From: Herminiimonas contaminans
GTDB taxonomy: Bacteria; Pseudomonadota; Gammaproteobacteria; Burkholderiales; Burkholderiaceae_D
Assembly (NCBI RefSeq): GCF_015645465.1
Contig: NZ_JADOEL010000005.1
Span: forward strand, 62,001 to 126,000
Reading direction: 5' to 3'
Length of the DNA stretch: 64,000 nucleotides
In this document: positions 8,511 through 17,361 of the stretch, in pieces
Numbering within the stretch: the stretch's first letter is position 1
How the letters are laid out: every line of letters starts with the position of its first letter
Notes under the pieces: generated by a model
Told to the model about the DNA's origin: nothing
What the model saw: only the letters and a program-made list of their open reading frames with translations
Database searches by the model: none
Made by a program: the position numbers and the translations under genes

Positions 8511-10352
8511 TCATTTAGCTTTGTCCTGCCACCAGGTTGAAATCACATACGGATCTGGCTGGTAGTACAGCGGCAGCTTGCCCGGCATGCCAAAACGATT
8601 CCAGTAAGCGATCCTGTGCGTCGATGAATACCAGTGCGGGATCACGATGTATTTATTCAGCAGCACCCTATCCAGTGCGCGTGCCGCCCCTTGCAGCTGG
8701 GAGCGGCTGTCCGCGGCCACCAGCCCTTCAACCAGGCGATCGACGGCCGGATCTTTCAGGCCCCAGAAATTACTCGAGCCTTTTTCATCCGCTGCCTTGG
8801 AGCCAAACATATCGAACATTTCATTCCCCGGCGTGCTGACATCCGGGAAGCGGATGCTGGTCATATCATAATCAAACTCTTCCATGCGCTTTTGCAGCAA
8901 AGCATAGTCAGCCGTGCGTTGCGTCACCTGTATGCCCAGCTTTTGCAGGTTGCGTACATAGACAGCGATCACACGTGTCATCGCGGACTGGTCATCCATG
9001 ATTTCAAATGCAAACACTTCGCCCTTGGCATTGCGCAAAGCGCCGTCGCGGTATTCCCAGCCAGCCTGACGGAATAGTTCTACGGCTTTCAGCAAATTGG
9101 CACGCAACGAGCCGGGAGGATTGGTGTCAGGCGGGATCGGTGCAGCACCAAATACGGCCGGATCCAGTTTCTTACGCAGTGGTTCCAGATACACCAGCTC
9201 TTCGGCCGAAGGCAGGCCGGTTGCGGCCATCGGACTGTTATTGAAGAAAGAGTAAATGCGTTTATAGGAACCGAAGAAGAGCTGGCGATTCATCCATTCA
9301 TAGTCGAGTGCCAGCCCCAGCGCCTGGCGCACCCGCACATCCTGAAATTGCGGACGGCGCAGATTCATCAGGAAACCCTGCATGCCGGCGCCGTTGGAAT
9401 GTGCCAGCTCGCGCTTGATGATGCTGCCGTTATTGAATTTTGGGCCGATATAGCTGCGCGCCCAGTTCTTGGCACTATTCTCGACCACCAGGTCGAACTC
9501 GCCTGCCTTGAAGGCTTCCAGTCTCGCCACGTTATCGTTATAGAAGCGATAGTTGATGCGATTGAAGTTGTACATGCCTTTGCGCGTCGGGATGTCCTTG
9601 CCCCAGTAATTCGGGTTCAGCTTGTAGCTGATGGAGCGACCGGTATCGTAACGGTCGATCAGATACGGACCGGTCGTGATGGGCGCAGTCAGTTGTATCT
9701 TGTCGAAGTCGGTACCCGCCGCCCATTTGCGCGAAAACACCGGCACGCTGCCAACGATCAATGGCATTTCACGATTCAGCGTCTTGAAGTCGAAGCGCAC
9801 GGTGCGCTCATTCAGCACCACGCATTGCTTCACGTTCTCAAGCAGGGATTTAACCTGCGGTGCGCCTTTGGCCACCAGCGTATCGAAGGAATGTTTGACG
9901 TCTGCTGCCAGCACCGGATCGCCATTATTGAAACGTGCCTTGGGATTCAGGCGGAAGGTCATCGCCATGCGGTCCGGTGCCAGCTCCATATCCTCGGCCA
10001 GCAAACCATACATGGTCGCGACTTCATCGGTAATCGCTTCACTGCCGCTGGAGTTGGTGGTCAGGCTTTCAAACATCAGCGTGGTCAAACCCGCTGCCGA
10101 CACCCCTTTCATCGAGAAAGGATTGAATTTATCAAAGCTGGTGCGACGATCCGGATTGGCCAGGAATAACTCGCCACCCTTGGGCGCATCCGGATTCACA
10201 AAATCAAAATGCGTGAAGCCGGGCGGATATTTGGGCGTGTCGTAGAGGGAGAATGCATGCGCGGCAAAGGCAGCGGAGCCAGGCAAGGAAAGGCAACTGA
10301 TCAGCAGAAAAGAAGGAAGTAATTTAGCCATACACCTGTCACTGGAATTCAT
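8511..10352 (-). CDS. yejA: Periplasmic solute-binding protein YejA of the peptide importer
   Basis: 613 aa; a second start at 10331 would shorten it by seven residues. The signal peptide (LLPSFLLISCLSLPGSAAFA) is clear, and the body is an extracellular solute-binding protein family 5 lipoprotein-like fold without lipobox. Recognisable parts are GGELFLANPDRRTSFDKFNPF and the PHWYSSTHRIAYWNRFGMP end typical of YejA. First gene of yejA-B-E-F, all on the minus strand. Three ATGCTGAT repeats lie in its leader region (10376-10412). Confidence 0.92.
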   Translation of the reverse strand: MNSSDRCMAKLLPSFLLISCLSLPGSAAFAAHAFSLYDTPKYPPGFTHFDFVNPDAPKGGELFLANPDRRTSFDKFNPFSMKGVSAAGLTTLMFESLTTNSSGSEAITDEVATMYGLLAEDMELAPDRMAMTFRLNPKARFNNGDPVLAADVKHSFDTLVAKGAPQVKSLLENVKQCVVLNERTVRFDFKTLNREMPLIVGSVPVFSRKWAAGTDFDKIQLTAPITTGPYLIDRYDTGRSISYKLNPNYWGKDIPTRKGMYNFNRINYRFYNDNVARLEAFKAGEFDLVVENSAKNWARSYIGPKFNNGSIIKRELAHSNGAGMQGFLMNLRRPQFQDVRVRQALGLALDYEWMNRQLFFGSYKRIYSFFNNSPMAATGLPSAEELVYLEPLRKKLDPAVFGAAPIPPDTNPPGSLRANLLKAVELFRQAGWEYRDGALRNAKGEVFAFEIMDDQSAMTRVIAVYVRNLQKLGIQVTQRTADYALLQKRMEEFDYDMTSIRFPDVSTPGNEMFDMFGSKAADEKGSSNFWGLKDPAVDRLVEGLVAADSRSQLQGAARALDRVLLNKYIVIPHWYSSTHRIAYWNRFGMPGKLPLYYQPDPYVISTWWQDKAK

Positions 10353-10375
10353 TACACAAATACCTGCGCATATGG

Positions 10376-10412
10376 ATGCTGATGCAGATATTGATGCTGA
10401 TTACATGCTGAT
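10376..10412. repeat. Three ATGCTGAT direct repeats between yejA and fabI
   Basis: ATGCTGAT occurs at 10376-10383, 10394-10401 and 10405-10412 in the divergent intergenic region. The spacing is irregular (18 and 11 bp). They may be regulatory for yejA or slippage debris; nothing else supports either reading. Confidence 0.4.
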
Positions 10413-10514
10413 AGCCAATATTGACGTTCTGGCTATTCTACAGAAACAGCCGCCCTCTGACACTGCCGATGTAGCCCGGCCCAAGCCCGAAAAAGCAAAG
10501 AATCAAGACAAAAG

Positions 10515-10543
10515 TTGCCGTTGCGCCTGCTAGCCCCTACAAT
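10515..10543 (+). promoter_or_regulatory. Sigma-70 promoter of fabI
   Basis: TTGCCG (10515-10520), a 17-bp spacer, then TACAAT (10538-10543). Transcription would begin about 50 bases before the fabI start codon. Confidence 0.65.
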
Positions 10544-10600
10544 CTTGCCCATTCCGCGCTTATTCCCGCGTACCTAATTAAGAAGACACTGGAGTCGTTC

Positions 10601-11389
10601 ATGGCATTTTTGCAAGGCAAAAAAATTCTCATCACCGGTTTGTTATCGAACCGCTCCATCGCATACGGCATCGCTGCCGCCTGCAAGCGCGAAGGCGCTG
10701 AACTCGCATTTACCTATGTCGGTGAACGCTTCAAGGACCGTATCACCGAATTCGCCAAAGAATTCGACAGCTCGCTGGTATTCGATTGCGACGTCGGCAG
10801 CGACGAGCAAATCACCGCTTTGTTTGCCGACCTCGGCAAATCCTGGGATCACCTCGACGGCCTGGTACACGCGATCGGTTTTGCGCCACGCGAAGCAATT
10901 GCCGGTGACTTCCTCGACGGCATCTCGCGTGAAGGCTTCAAAATTGCGCACGATATTTCGGCTTACAGCTTCCCAGCCATGGCTAAAGCAGCTCTGCCTT
11001 TGCTGCGCCCGAACGCAGCATTGCTGACCCTGACCTACCTCGGTTCGATGCGCGCACTGCCTAACTACAACACCATGGGCCTGGCCAAGGCGTCGCTGGA
11101 AGCCAGCGTTCGTTACATGGCTGAATCGCTGGGCCCGAAAGGCGTACGCGTCAACGGCATCTCGGCTGGTCCGATCAAAACGCTGGCAGCCAGCGGCATT
11201 AAGGACTTCAGCAAGATCCTCAACTTCGTCAAGGATCACGCACCACTGCGTCGCAACGTCACGATTGAAGACGTCGGCAACACCGCAGCCTTCCTCCTGT
11301 CCGACCTGTCGGGCGGGATTACAGGTGAAATCACTTACGTCGACGGCGGCTTCTCGCACGTGGTTGGCGGCATGGGCGGCCTGGAATAA
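10601..11389 (+). CDS. fabI: Enoyl-[acyl-carrier-protein] reductase (NADH), FabI
   Basis: 262 aa. Performs the last reduction of each fatty acid elongation cycle. The short-chain dehydrogenase fold shows the FabI-type nucleotide motif ([15 protein letters not shown]) and the catalytic pattern [20 protein letters not shown], with Tyr-x9-Tyr-x6-Lys as in E. coli FabI. Length equals the E. coli enzyme. Ribosome site TGGAG six bases before the ATG. Monocistronic, with its own promoter and terminator. Confidence 0.97.
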   Translation: MAFLQGKKILITGLLSNRSIAYGIAAACKREGAELAFTYVGERFKDRITEFAKEFDSSLVFDCDVGSDEQITALFADLGKSWDHLDGLVHAIGFAPREAIAGDFLDGISREGFKIAHDISAYSFPAMAKAALPLLRPNAALLTLTYLGSMRALPNYNTMGLAKASLEASVRYMAESLGPKGVRVNGISAGPIKTLAASGIKDFSKILNFVKDHAPLRRNVTIEDVGNTAAFLLSDLSGGITGEITYVDGGFSHVVGGMGGLE

Positions 11390-11417
11390 TTCATTCCTCC
11401 CCTGTGTAAATGAAGGA

Positions 11418-11444
11418 CGCGGCAGAGGTTTTGCCGCGTTTTTT
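11418..11444 (+). terminator. Intrinsic terminator after fabI
   Basis: Stem CGCGGCA / TGCCGCG with a 7-nt loop, followed by six T. It ends the fabI transcript 30-55 bp past the stop. Confidence 0.88.
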
Positions 11445-11512
11445 ATTGGCAGAGACACAAGTGATGGCAAGGCAGCACTTCCGGTGTCTGCCCGCCGATC
11501 CGAGTACATGAC

Positions 11513-11541
11513 TCGACAGCAGGGGCATTCCGTACTATAAT
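11513..11541 (+). promoter_or_regulatory. Strong sigma-70 promoter far upstream of rhlE
   Basis: TCGACA (11513-11518), a 17-bp spacer and a perfect TATAAT (11536-11541). The next gene on this strand starts at 11794, so the transcript would carry an untranslated leader of about 245 nt. Confidence 0.65.
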
Positions 11542-11793
11542 GCGCGCTGTGCTTTGTACAGACATCGCACTTTGCAGCATCGCGAACCCGTTAGCATTAA
11601 CGATAAAGCCCTCCCGCCTTCTGGTGTTGAATCTTAAACACCGTCCCGGCGCAAAGCTTTTGTGCCGAAATCTCTCTGAGCTTTCTTAGTTGTTTCGTTG
11701 GTTAGCGTTGCATTTTTTGCGCACTCGCAGACATTCATCGTGGACACAATCCACGATGCGCGCTGTCGCGCTGATATACACGAAAGAAAAATA
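11542..11793 (+). other. Long 5' leader of rhlE without a gene
   Basis: About 250 bases between the promoter and the rhlE start. It holds no convincing coding region. It is punctuated by T-rich stretches (for example TTGCATTTTTTGCGC) and several short inverted repeats. Leaders of this size on DEAD-box helicase mRNAs are known in bacteria to be regulatory, often for cold response; that role here is inference. Confidence 0.45.
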
Positions 11794-13188
11794 ATGACTT
11801 TTGAATCACTAGGCCTCCACGCGTCCATCATCAAAGCACTGACCGAATCCGGCTACACAGCCCCAACTGGTGTGCAAGCTCAGGCGATCCCTGCAGCAAT
11901 TGAAGGCCGCGATATGATGGTTTCGTCGCAAACAGGCTCCGGCAAGACTGCAGCATTCATGTTGCCTGCCCTGCACAAATTCGCCTCCGAAGGCGACCAG
12001 CCGCAAACCGGCAGAACTCCTAACCAAGAAGCGCAATCGGCCCGTTCACGTGGCGATCGCCCTCGTTTCAAACCTGCACAACCGAAAATGCTGGTGTTGA
12101 CCCCAACCCGCGAACTCGCACTGCAAGTTACTACATCGACTGACAAATACGGCGCGTTCATGAAACGCGTCAAGGCTGTATCCATCCTGGGTGGTATGCC
12201 TTACCCGAAACAAATGCAATTGTTGTCGCGTAATCCTGAAATTCTGGTGGCAACCCCTGGTCGTCTGATCGACCACATGGAATCGGGCAAGATCGACTTC
12301 TCGCAACTGCAAATCCTGGTACTGGATGAAGCAGATCGTATGCTGGACATGGGCTTTATCGACGACATCGAAAAAATCGTCGCAGCAACACCGGAAGGCC
12401 GTCAAACCATGCTGTTCTCGGCGACCCTCGACGGTATGGTCGGCAACATGGCGAAACGCATCACCAAAGATCCATTGATCATCCAGATCGCCAGCTCCGC
12501 TACCAAGCACGAAAACATCAAGCAATGCATCCACTTCGTTGACGACCTGTCGCACAAGAATCGCATGCTGGACCACCTGCTGCGCGACGAAACCCTGGAT
12601 CAGGCTGTGGTCTTCACCGCTACCAAACGTGATGCAGACACCATCGCTGATCGTCTGAACATCGCTGGTTTCGCTGCTGCTGCATTGCACGGCGACATGC
12701 ACCAGGGCGCGCGTAACCGCACCCTGGACGGCTTGCGTCGTGGCCAGATCCGCGTATTGGTAGCGACTGACGTTGCTGCACGTGGTATCGACGTTCCTGG
12801 CATCACCCACGTCGTCAACTACGATTTGCCAAAATTCCCGGAAGACTACGTGCACCGTATCGGTCGTACCGGTCGTGCCGGTCGTAACGGTATCGCAGTA
12901 TCGCTGGTGAACCACGCAGAAAGCATGAACGTTAAACGTATCGAACGTTTCATCAAGCAATTGATCCCGGTCGAAGTCATCGAAGGTTTTGAACCAAAAC
13001 GCAGCGCGTCGACCTCGCGTCCTAACCACAAACCAGGTGGCTGGAAACCAGGCGACAACCGCAACTCCAAACCAGGTCAACGCACCTTCAGCAAGCCTAA
13101 CGCACCGCGTAAAGACGGCAACAGCTACGGCAAAGGTCCACGTACCGGTGATGCAGGCGCGACACGTCGTCCATTTGGCGAGCGTTAA
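11794..13188 (+). CDS. rhlE: DEAD-box ATP-dependent RNA helicase, RhlE type
   Basis: 464 aa from ATG 11794 (MTFESLGL), the family's usual start. Unwinds short RNA duplexes in ribosome assembly and mRNA decay. Motifs in order: Q motif (GYTAPTGVQAQAIP), I (SQTGSGKT), Ia (PTRELALQV), II (VLDEADRMLDMGF), III (FSATL), IV-V (ATDVAARGID) and VI (HRIGRTGRAGR). A linker after motif I (QPQTGRTPNQEAQSARSRGDR) is unusually long and charged. The basic, Pro/Gly/Asn-rich tail (about 410-464) should bind RNA nonspecifically. Confidence 0.93.
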   Translation: MTFESLGLHASIIKALTESGYTAPTGVQAQAIPAAIEGRDMMVSSQTGSGKTAAFMLPALHKFASEGDQPQTGRTPNQEAQSARSRGDRPRFKPAQPKMLVLTPTRELALQVTTSTDKYGAFMKRVKAVSILGGMPYPKQMQLLSRNPEILVATPGRLIDHMESGKIDFSQLQILVLDEADRMLDMGFIDDIEKIVAATPEGRQTMLFSATLDGMVGNMAKRITKDPLIIQIASSATKHENIKQCIHFVDDLSHKNRMLDHLLRDETLDQAVVFTATKRDADTIADRLNIAGFAAAALHGDMHQGARNRTLDGLRRGQIRVLVATDVAARGIDVPGITHVVNYDLPKFPEDYVHRIGRTGRAGRNGIAVSLVNHAESMNVKRIERFIKQLIPVEVIEGFEPKRSASTSRPNHKPGGWKPGDNRNSKPGQRTFSKPNAPRKDGNSYGKGPRTGDAGATRRPFGER

Positions 13189-13230
13189 TCAACACTGAAT
13201 CAGCACTGAAGTCTTGCTGACTTCAAACTA

Positions 13231-13264
13231 AAAGGCCGGGTCCATAAGACCCGGCCTTTTTTAT
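13231..13264 (+). terminator. Intrinsic terminator after rhlE
   Basis: A 12-bp stem AAAGGCCGGGTC / GACCCGGCCTTT with a short loop and a following T-run. The A-run on the left makes it bidirectional, so it can also end the convergent CoA-transferase transcript. Confidence 0.92.
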
Positions 13265-13284
13265 TTACACTTTGATTTATCGCG

Positions 13285-14520
13285 CTAGACCGCCTTGGCC
13301 ATGCGCAGCTGCGCAATACGAGAGGCGTCATAACCCAGCACTTGTTGCAGGATCTCATCCGTATGCTCACCCAGCAATGGCGCTGGTGTCACAACCGCGG
13401 GCGATGCCGACAACTTGATCGGCATCCCTACCGTCCAGTACTTGCCACGCTTTGCATGATCGACTTCGATATACATTTCGCGTGCATGCAAATGTTCATT
13501 CTCTGCCAGCTCGGAAGTAGACAGCACCGGGCCGCAAGGCACATCGATTTCATTCAGCACTGCCATCAGTTCACTCTTGGTGTATTGCGCGGCGAAGCCA
13601 TTCAATATTGCCCACATCGCCTGCTGATTGGCGCGACGACCATCGATAGTGGCAAAGCGCGGATCTTCCAGCAAATGCTCGCCGCCCACCAGCTTCGCCA
13701 GCGCAGGCCATACGGCTTCCTGCACCACGACGTACAGATATTCCTCGGCACCACCGCGCGCGCACCACAAGACATTGCCCAACTGGCCGCCGCCGGAATC
13801 ATTACCGCCACGCGGCACTGAAAACAATCCTTCGGTCGGTACCGAGTACTCGGGCAAGGGTCCGCTTTGCAGACGCTCGTGATCGCGCATTTTCATACGG
13901 ATCAGATTCAGTACGCTATCCATCATCGCTACTTCGACGTACTGTCCTTCGCCGTACTGCACGCGGTGATGCAGCGCAGCCAGGATGCCGATGACAAAAT
14001 GCAGGCCGGTACCGGAATCACCGACCTGTGCGCCTGACACGCACGGCGGCCCATCGCTGAAACCGGTGGTCGCCATCGCGCCACCCATGGCTTGCGCGAC
14101 GTTTTCATACGCTTTGAAATCGGCATACGGACCGGTCGAACCAAAGCCTTTGATAGACGCCATGATGATCATAGGATTGATCGCGTGCACCCGCTCCCAG
14201 GTAAAGCCAAAACGGTCCAGCACACCAGGGCCGAAGTTTTCCATCAGCACATCGCACTTGGTCAGGAGGTCAGCGAAGATGGCCTTGCCCTCATCCGTTT
14301 TCATGTTCACGGTAAGAGAACGCTTATTGCAATTCAGCGTACCAAAGTAAAGACTGTCGACACCAGGAATGTCACGCAACTGACCGCGTGTGATGTCGCC
14401 TTGTGGTGGTTCAAGTTTGATGACGTCCGCACCCATCCATGCCAACAACTGTGAAGCCGAAGGACCGGCTTGTACGTGGGTCATATCAAGAATGCGGAGA
14501 CCTGCAAGCGCTTTACTCAT
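13285..14520 (-). CDS. Family III CoA-transferase, formyl-CoA transferase paralogue
   Basis: 411 aa. CaiB/BaiF family: moves CoA between carboxylic acids through an aspartyl-CoA anhydride. It shares the beginning THVQAGPS with the second copy at 16063, including Gln17. The catalytic aspartate is in VGDSGTG (about residue 168), and the glycine loop appears as NDSGGGQLGN. It is clearly more diverged from oxalate-using Frc than the second copy, so its acid substrate is uncertain. Divergent from the regulator gene at 14782, whose operator-like inverted repeat lies between them. Confidence 0.88.
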   Translation of the reverse strand: MSKALAGLRILDMTHVQAGPSASQLLAWMGADVIKLEPPQGDITRGQLRDIPGVDSLYFGTLNCNKRSLTVNMKTDEGKAIFADLLTKCDVLMENFGPGVLDRFGFTWERVHAINPMIIMASIKGFGSTGPYADFKAYENVAQAMGGAMATTGFSDGPPCVSGAQVGDSGTGLHFVIGILAALHHRVQYGEGQYVEVAMMDSVLNLIRMKMRDHERLQSGPLPEYSVPTEGLFSVPRGGNDSGGGQLGNVLWCARGGAEEYLYVVVQEAVWPALAKLVGGEHLLEDPRFATIDGRRANQQAMWAILNGFAAQYTKSELMAVLNEIDVPCGPVLSTSELAENEHLHAREMYIEVDHAKRGKYWTVGMPIKLSASPAVVTPAPLLGEHTDEILQQVLGYDASRIAQLRMAKAV

Positions 14521-14724
14521 AGTACTTCCTTTAATTCAGTTCAAATGGAGAAATCCAGGCCAGGCTTCCATGCAAGATAGCCTGTGCCGGGCAACAGCAT
14601 GTTTGCGTATCTGCATGCGCTGCCGGGATTTAATAGGGATGCTCTATGGCCATACACGCGACCAGCCCGGTAGTCGCGATGACCATGTCATCCGGTATGC
14701 CGTTTATTTTGAACTGTTAAAGAA

Positions 14725-14761
14725 TTGGCGGAAACTGTATATTTACGTCGTTTTCCGCCAA
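14725..14761. promoter_or_regulatory. Inverted repeat, candidate operator of the DJ-1/AraC regulator
   Basis: TTGGCGGAAA (14725-14734) and TTTCCGCCAA (14752-14761) form a perfect 10-bp inverted repeat with a 17-bp centre rich in A/T. It lies 21 bp before the regulator start and 205 bp before the divergent CoA-transferase start. It is suited to binding a dimeric AraC-type protein. Confidence 0.6.
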
Positions 14762-14781
14762 ATTGGTTTACTTCCTAGCCT

Positions 14782-15747
14782 ATGACTATCCAGGTCGCCA
14801 TCCTCGCCTTTCCGGGCGTGCAATTACTCGACATCGCCGGTCCTGCCGATGTGTTCATGGAAGCGGCGCGCCAACTCAATGACGCCTCCGCCTATCGTGT
14901 ACACATCATAGGTACCGAATCCGGCCCGTTCAAATCTTCGTCCGGCTTGCAGGTCACACCCGACGCCACACTGCAAACATACAGAGGCAACATCGATACG
15001 CTACTGGTGGCGGGCAGTCCGGATACCGACGTCATCACAGAGAACAGCACACGCGATGCGTGGCTGCGCAAACGTGCGAAGAATGTGCGACGCATGGGTT
15101 CGGTTTGCACCGGTGCATTGATACTCGGGATGGCAGGCCTGCTCGAAGGCAAACGCATCACCACGCATTGGAACAGCGCAGAAAAACTCGCCGCCATGTT
15201 CCCACACACCGAAGTCGATCCGGATTGCATCTACCTGCGCGACGGTCAGCTCTACACCTCAGCTGGTGTCACTGCCGGCATGGATCTGGCATTAGCGATG
15301 GTGGAAGAGGATTACGGCCGTGAACTGGCGCTCAGGGTCGCGCGCGAGATGGTGATGTTCGTCAAACGGCCAGGCGGTCAATCGCAATACAGTACCCACC
15401 TCGCAGCACAACAAACGGAAGGTTCGGCGATCGGCCACATACAAGCGTATGTACTCGCCAATTTACGCGCTGATTTGTCAGTGCCTGCACTGGCCGAACG
15501 TGCACGCATGAGTGAGCGCAGTTTCTCCCGCATCTTTAAAGCGGAAAGCGGCAGCACGCCCGCCTCCTTCGTCGAAGCTGCCAGGCTGGACCACGCACGT
15601 CGCCTCATAGAAGAACAAAAGCAGCCACTGAAACGCATAGCGCAACGCTGTGGCTTCAGCAGCCTGGATGCGATGCGTAAAGCGTTTATGCGGCGGATTT
15701 CGATAGGCCCGGCCGAGTATCGGCGGCGCTTCGCCGCTAAGGAATAG
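14782..15747 (+). CDS. GlxA/FtrA-family transcription regulator (DJ-1/PfpI domain plus AraC DNA-binding domain)
   Basis: 321 aa. The N-terminal half (about 1-190) is a glutamine-amidotransferase-like DJ-1/PfpI fold with the nucleophile-elbow cysteine in GSVCTGALILG. The C-terminal half (about 215-315) is a double helix-turn-helix AraC domain (ADLSVPALAERARMSERSFSR, then RIAQRCGFSSLDAMRKAF). The DJ-1 domain in such regulators is thought to sense small molecules. Placed between two CoA-transferases, it most likely controls one or both. Confidence 0.9.
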   Translation: MTIQVAILAFPGVQLLDIAGPADVFMEAARQLNDASAYRVHIIGTESGPFKSSSGLQVTPDATLQTYRGNIDTLLVAGSPDTDVITENSTRDAWLRKRAKNVRRMGSVCTGALILGMAGLLEGKRITTHWNSAEKLAAMFPHTEVDPDCIYLRDGQLYTSAGVTAGMDLALAMVEEDYGRELALRVAREMVMFVKRPGGQSQYSTHLAAQQTEGSAIGHIQAYVLANLRADLSVPALAERARMSERSFSRIFKAESGSTPASFVEAARLDHARRLIEEQKQPLKRIAQRCGFSSLDAMRKAFMRRISIGPAEYRRRFAAKE

Positions 15748-16062
15748 CGCCCGGCGAAATTTCGTCAAATGTCGTTTTTCAGCCATTTACCCACATGGCC
15801 ATTTTTTATACATAGATCATTTTCAGCCACATCTGCGCTCATGTCATGACGCGCTTCCACCTTCTACGGACAAGCCAAAAATAGGCGTGGCAATGCCTTT
15901 CCATACTGTGCAGAATCGTTTTCGAACCATCCGATAAGCGCCTTGCAGCTGCTCCGCAGACGTCTTGTTCAAGTGGTGATTTTTATCTGGAACAGGCGCT
16001 TTCAAGACTAGCTACCGAAAATGCCAATCCAGCCAAGCAAACGATTAAAAGGAATGCATATC
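15748..16062. other. Gene-free stretch upstream of frc
   Basis: About 315 bp with no supported gene. It contains the T-rich segment ATTTTTTATACATAGATCAT (15813-15832), a possible -10 region for frc, and a short palindrome GGCGAAATTTCGTC near 15752. The ribosome site for frc (AAAAGGA) is at its end. Confidence 0.4.
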
Positions 16063-17313
16063 ATGAGTAAGCCATTAGACGGCATCAAGATTATCGACTT
16101 TACCCACGTCCAGGCCGGTCCTTCCTGTGCCCAGCAATTGGCGTGGTTCGGTGCCGACGTCATCAAGGTAGAACGTCCAGGTTCCGGCGATGCAACGCGC
16201 ACTTCCCTGCGCGACATTCCAGATGCCGATGCCCTGTACTTCACCATGTTGAACAGCAACAAACGTTCACTCACACTGGACACCAAGAAAGCAGCGGGCA
16301 AGGAAGTGCTGGAAAAACTGATCCGTACCTCGGACATCATGATCGAGAACTTCGCACCAGGCGCGTTGGATCGCATGGGCTTCACCTGGGAGCACATCCA
16401 GAGCCTGAACCCGCGCCTGATTCTGGCATCGGTCAAAGGTTTCAGCGATGGTCACTTCTATGAAGACTTGAAGGTCTACGATAACGTGGCACAGGCAGCA
16501 GGTGGTGCGGCAACCACTACCGGTTTCTGGGACGGCCCACCGACCATCAGCGGCGCGGCACTCGGCGACAGCAACACCGGCATGCATCTGACCATCGGTA
16601 TCCTCGCTGCACTCCAGCATCGTCACCTGACCGGTCTCGGGCAAAAGGTTGCCGTCTCGATGCAGGATGCCGTATTGAACCTGTGCCGCGTCAAACTGCG
16701 CGACCAGCAGCGCCTGGAACGCACCGGTGTACTGGAAGAATATCCACAGTACCCGCACGGCACTTTCACCGACGTCGTACCACGCGGTGGTAACGCCGGC
16801 GGCGGCGGTCAGCCAGGCTGGATCCTGAAATGCAAAGGCTGGGAACAAGATCCGAACGCTTACATCTACTTCACCATCCAGGGCACGGCATGGGAAGCAA
16901 CTGCACGCGCGATTGGCAAACCTGAATGGGTCAACGATCCTGCGTATGCGACCGCCAAAGCACGTCAAGACAAGATCTTCGATATCTTTGGCTACATCGA
17001 AACCTGGCTGGCAGATAAAACCAAGTTCGAAGCAATTGAAATCCTGCGCAAATTCGACATCCCTTGCGGCCCGGTCTTGTCGATGAAAGAAATTGCGTAT
17101 GACGAATCGCTGCGTCGTAGCAAGTCCATCGTCGAAGTCGAGCACAAAGTCCGCGGTAAATACCTGACCGTCGGCAGCCCGATCAAGATGTCCGGTGCCA
17201 CCGTGGAAATCACAGGTTCGCCGCTGCTGGGTGAGCACACTGATGAAGTACTGGCAGAACTGGGGTACTCGGCCGAGCAAATCGCCGAGATCCACAGCGC
17301 AGAAGCGGTGTAA
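16063..17313 (+). CDS. frc: Formyl-CoA:oxalate CoA-transferase
   Basis: 416 aa from ATG 16063, chosen for the AAAAGGA ribosome site and for the family's start [19 protein letters not shown]. Transfers CoA from formyl-CoA to oxalate. Gln17 and the catalytic Asp169 (AALGDSNTG) match the numbering of the Oxalobacter enzyme. The mobile glycine loop is [10 protein letters not shown]. Similarity to true Frc is high throughout ([27 protein letters not shown]). The partner gene oxc, oxalyl-CoA decarboxylase, is not in this window, which is unusual for oxalate catabolism. Confidence 0.93.
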   Translation: MSKPLDGIKIIDFTHVQAGPSCAQQLAWFGADVIKVERPGSGDATRTSLRDIPDADALYFTMLNSNKRSLTLDTKKAAGKEVLEKLIRTSDIMIENFAPGALDRMGFTWEHIQSLNPRLILASVKGFSDGHFYEDLKVYDNVAQAAGGAATTTGFWDGPPTISGAALGDSNTGMHLTIGILAALQHRHLTGLGQKVAVSMQDAVLNLCRVKLRDQQRLERTGVLEEYPQYPHGTFTDVVPRGGNAGGGGQPGWILKCKGWEQDPNAYIYFTIQGTAWEATARAIGKPEWVNDPAYATAKARQDKIFDIFGYIETWLADKTKFEAIEILRKFDIPCGPVLSMKEIAYDESLRRSKSIVEVEHKVRGKYLTVGSPIKMSGATVEITGSPLLGEHTDEVLAELGYSAEQIAEIHSAEAV

Positions 17314-17337
17314 GCCAGCGTTACTGATCGAGCAAAC

Positions 17338-17361
17338 AGCCCCGTTACGACGGGGCTTTTT
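17338..17361 (+). terminator. Intrinsic terminator after frc
   Basis: Stem AGCCCCG / CGGGGCT with a 6-nt loop followed by TTTTATTT. It lies 25 bp past frc and touches the stop codon of the convergent histidine kinase gene. Confidence 0.9.

Noticed and set aside
16063-17313. Complete oxalate degradation pathway
   Set aside because: Only the CoA-transferase is present. No oxalyl-CoA decarboxylase, formate dehydrogenase or oxalate/formate antiporter is in the window.
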